Assembly (NCBI GenBank): GCA_032718475.1
Contig: JAUCBJ010004925.1
Coordinates: 1-60,060 of the forward strand
Origin: Nemertoderma westbladi
Lineage: Eukaryota; Xenacoelomorpha; Nemertodermatida; Nemertodermatidae
Length of the DNA: 60,060 nucleotides
Direction of reading: 5' to 3'
The notes beneath the pieces were generated by a model that did not search any database, had not been told where the DNA came from, and saw nothing but the letters and a program-made list of their open reading frames with translations. Positions 58,468 through 60,060 of this stretch are shown piece after piece. Every line of letters starts with the position of its first letter. The first letter of the stretch is position 1. The translations under genes and the position numbers were made by a program.

Positions 58468-59700
58468 CTATTGTGAGTGATGAATTTGGAAACATTTTCC
58501 CAAACAAAGTCCAGGTTTATCAGGGCAAGATCCACAAAGAAATCTAGAGTATTTCCATCAACTGGAATTTTCATGATCTCATGAATGGTAGTGGTCGGTG
58601 ATGCAACTGTTCGTGTCTGTCTTGCTGCCACCTTCTTTTTTCTTAGACGATGGGGTGTAAGTTGATTTTACTTTCGTGAGAAGCTCTATAGCATTTAATG
58701 AGAACGTCGGGAACCAAAGACGAGTTAGCTTTGTTCTGTTTTGTACATAATATACGCATTGAGTAGTAATCGTTGAATCAAATGCAGTCCAATCTTTTTC
58801 GACTACATATATGACTTCCGACAGTGATTTACCAAGGAGAGGATCTGGTCCATAACATCTACCCTGCCCATATTATAATTATAGTTATCAATTGCAACTG
58901 GTTTTTTGTATGGAATAAATCACCAACAACATAACGCAGACTTCTCCAGAATGATCAATGGTGGTAATAAAGTATCTTGTCAGGAAATTTTATCATCAGT
59001 ACTGCCCCATCTCCATTGTCATTCCGATGATGAAGAAATTTTAGCAACTTCTTTATCCTTGAGGGTATCGGGTACATCTCGATTTTGATTGATGGTTCCC
59101 CTCATTCCAGTGACTCGAAGTTGTTAATACTGAGCTAAAAGAAGGCAGCAGTACTACTTATCTAAGTTTATATTGTAACCCTTATCCAACAAGTTACATT
59201 TACTCAATAGTGCAACAACAACTTTCTCAGATTTCGAGAAATGCTCTGAGTTCTGTTCAAATATTTCAATTTCAGTTTTTGCCCCATAATAAACAATAAT
59301 CCCTAAGAAGTACCCACGTGAATCACATAAAATAAACGACTTTATTCCAAATTGCGCCCTTTTAGTACATATGAATCATTGAAATGAAGCCACCCTTTGT
59401 AGAGCAGTAGGGTCTCGTCAAGAGACATCAACTATCAACTTATCTGGAATGTAGACTTCTAAGATTTTATGAAGTTCTACCATAAAATCTTCCAGTCGAG
59501 AAGATTTCATCTTAGGATCAACATGACTAGGATCCGAGAACCGGAGCCAATGCAATATACTAATGTAGTGATCACGAGCCATAATGGATGAGAAATATGG
59601 TGTTGCAATAATAGTTTGTATCCCCCAATAATCCTGAATGCAAGGCTTTTTCATAACTGCCGTCAACATCATCAGACCAATAAAGGCATGCATAATATGT
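58468..59700 (-). pseudogene. piggyBac transposase relic
   Basis: Across broken frames the minus strand reads FIGLMMLTAVMKKP and DYWG, MARDHYISILHWLRFSD, YIPDKLIVD, LLLYKGWLHF, LCDSRGYFLGIIVYYGAKTE, RDVPDTLKDK, MGRVDVMDQILSLVN, LLLNAYIMYK and the C-terminal Cys-rich end CGSCPDKPGLCLGKCFQIHH. This is the order of the piggyBac (DDE_Tnp_1_7) family. At least four stops and several frameshifts make it inactive. The N-terminus and inverted ends were not identified. Confidence 0.75.
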
Positions 59701-60060
59701 TATGTACCTAACCCTAATATCATCAGACCAATAAATGTACTCATTTTTGTACTCATTGTAAAAGGTACTCATTTTCACAATGTTTACATATTTACCTAAA
59801 TGAAATGACATTATATATATTTGTTTTGTTTTATTTATAGTTAGTTTGTCATGTCCCTAACAACCCTAACCCTAATAAGTCAAGAGTATCTAAATGAATA
59901 AATTTTGTGGAATAATGGTACATATTTCCATTGTAAGTACTTCAAACAATCCGCTATTTTATGATATATCAGCCTACCCTTAGCACCAATTCTTCTGGAA
60001 AATTGCTAAATCGATAACGTTCCATAGATATCCTCTTATTCGTGCAACAGCAAAGAAGGT
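59701..60060. other. Right edge; local duplication
   Basis: About 30 bp ending in ATCATCAGACCAATAAA is duplicated at 59660-59735. The missing piggyBac N-terminus may be here or beyond the window, but it was not readable. Confidence 0.35.

Noticed and set aside
58640-58870. Open 80-codon minus-strand stretch that at first looked like a new gene
   Set aside because: A different frame of the same bases gives the conserved piggyBac MGxVDxxDQ and NAYIMYK motifs, so the open stretch is a shadow frame.

Overview
The window is AT-rich animal nuclear DNA. It shows split genes with GT-AG introns, many transposable-element relics (BEL/Pao-type LTR element, several LINE copies, hAT, piggyBac, fold-back elements), several satellites and no bacterial gene organisation. 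The mix of BEL/Pao, RTE-like LINE, restriction-like-endonuclease retroelement and piggyBac sequences, with recurrent ACCGGT and AGGCCT palindromes, suggests a marine invertebrate. The species cannot be named from sequence alone.

Region 1 (about 0.4-32.3 kb, minus strand) is the main genic content: a head-to-tail tandem array of at least four related hemopexin-like beta-propeller modules, called H1 to H4 here (H1 at the right). A complete module has five exons, E-A-B-C-D, and D carries the stop codon. H3 (986-5850) and H2 (12733-27813) have all five. H1 shows only C and D, and H4 only E. All exon lengths and intron phases agree across copies (2, 1, 0, 1, 1), so this is a real gene family. No first exon with a start codon was found for any module, and only about 310 bp separate the H3 stop from the H4 E exon. 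Introns and intermodule spaces are swollen by repeats: a 52-bp satellite (about 50 copies), a 23-bp minisatellite that supplies the H2 stop codon and poly(A) signals, a 30-bp satellite, several fold-back elements, a 4.7-kb inverted repeat rich in RFX/X-box-like palindromes, and LINE relics.

Region 2 (35.0-47.7 kb, plus strand) is a young BEL/Pao-type LTR element. It has two 1256-bp LTRs differing at about eight positions and a 5-bp target duplication (AGACG), and it lies inside a tandem array of roughly 85-100 bp units. It keeps Gag and an aspartic protease but has lost reverse transcriptase, RNase H and integrase. It also carries an unrecognised, decayed cysteine-containing reading frame next to the 3' LTR.

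Region 3 (47.7-60.06 kb) is mostly non-coding with mobile-element relics: a decayed LINE, a hAT-like element with an 8-bp target duplication, the C-terminal part of a retroelement with a restriction-like endonuclease, and a piggyBac transposase relic at the right edge. Apart from the hemopexin-like modules, essentially every recognisable protein signal here belongs to a mobile element.
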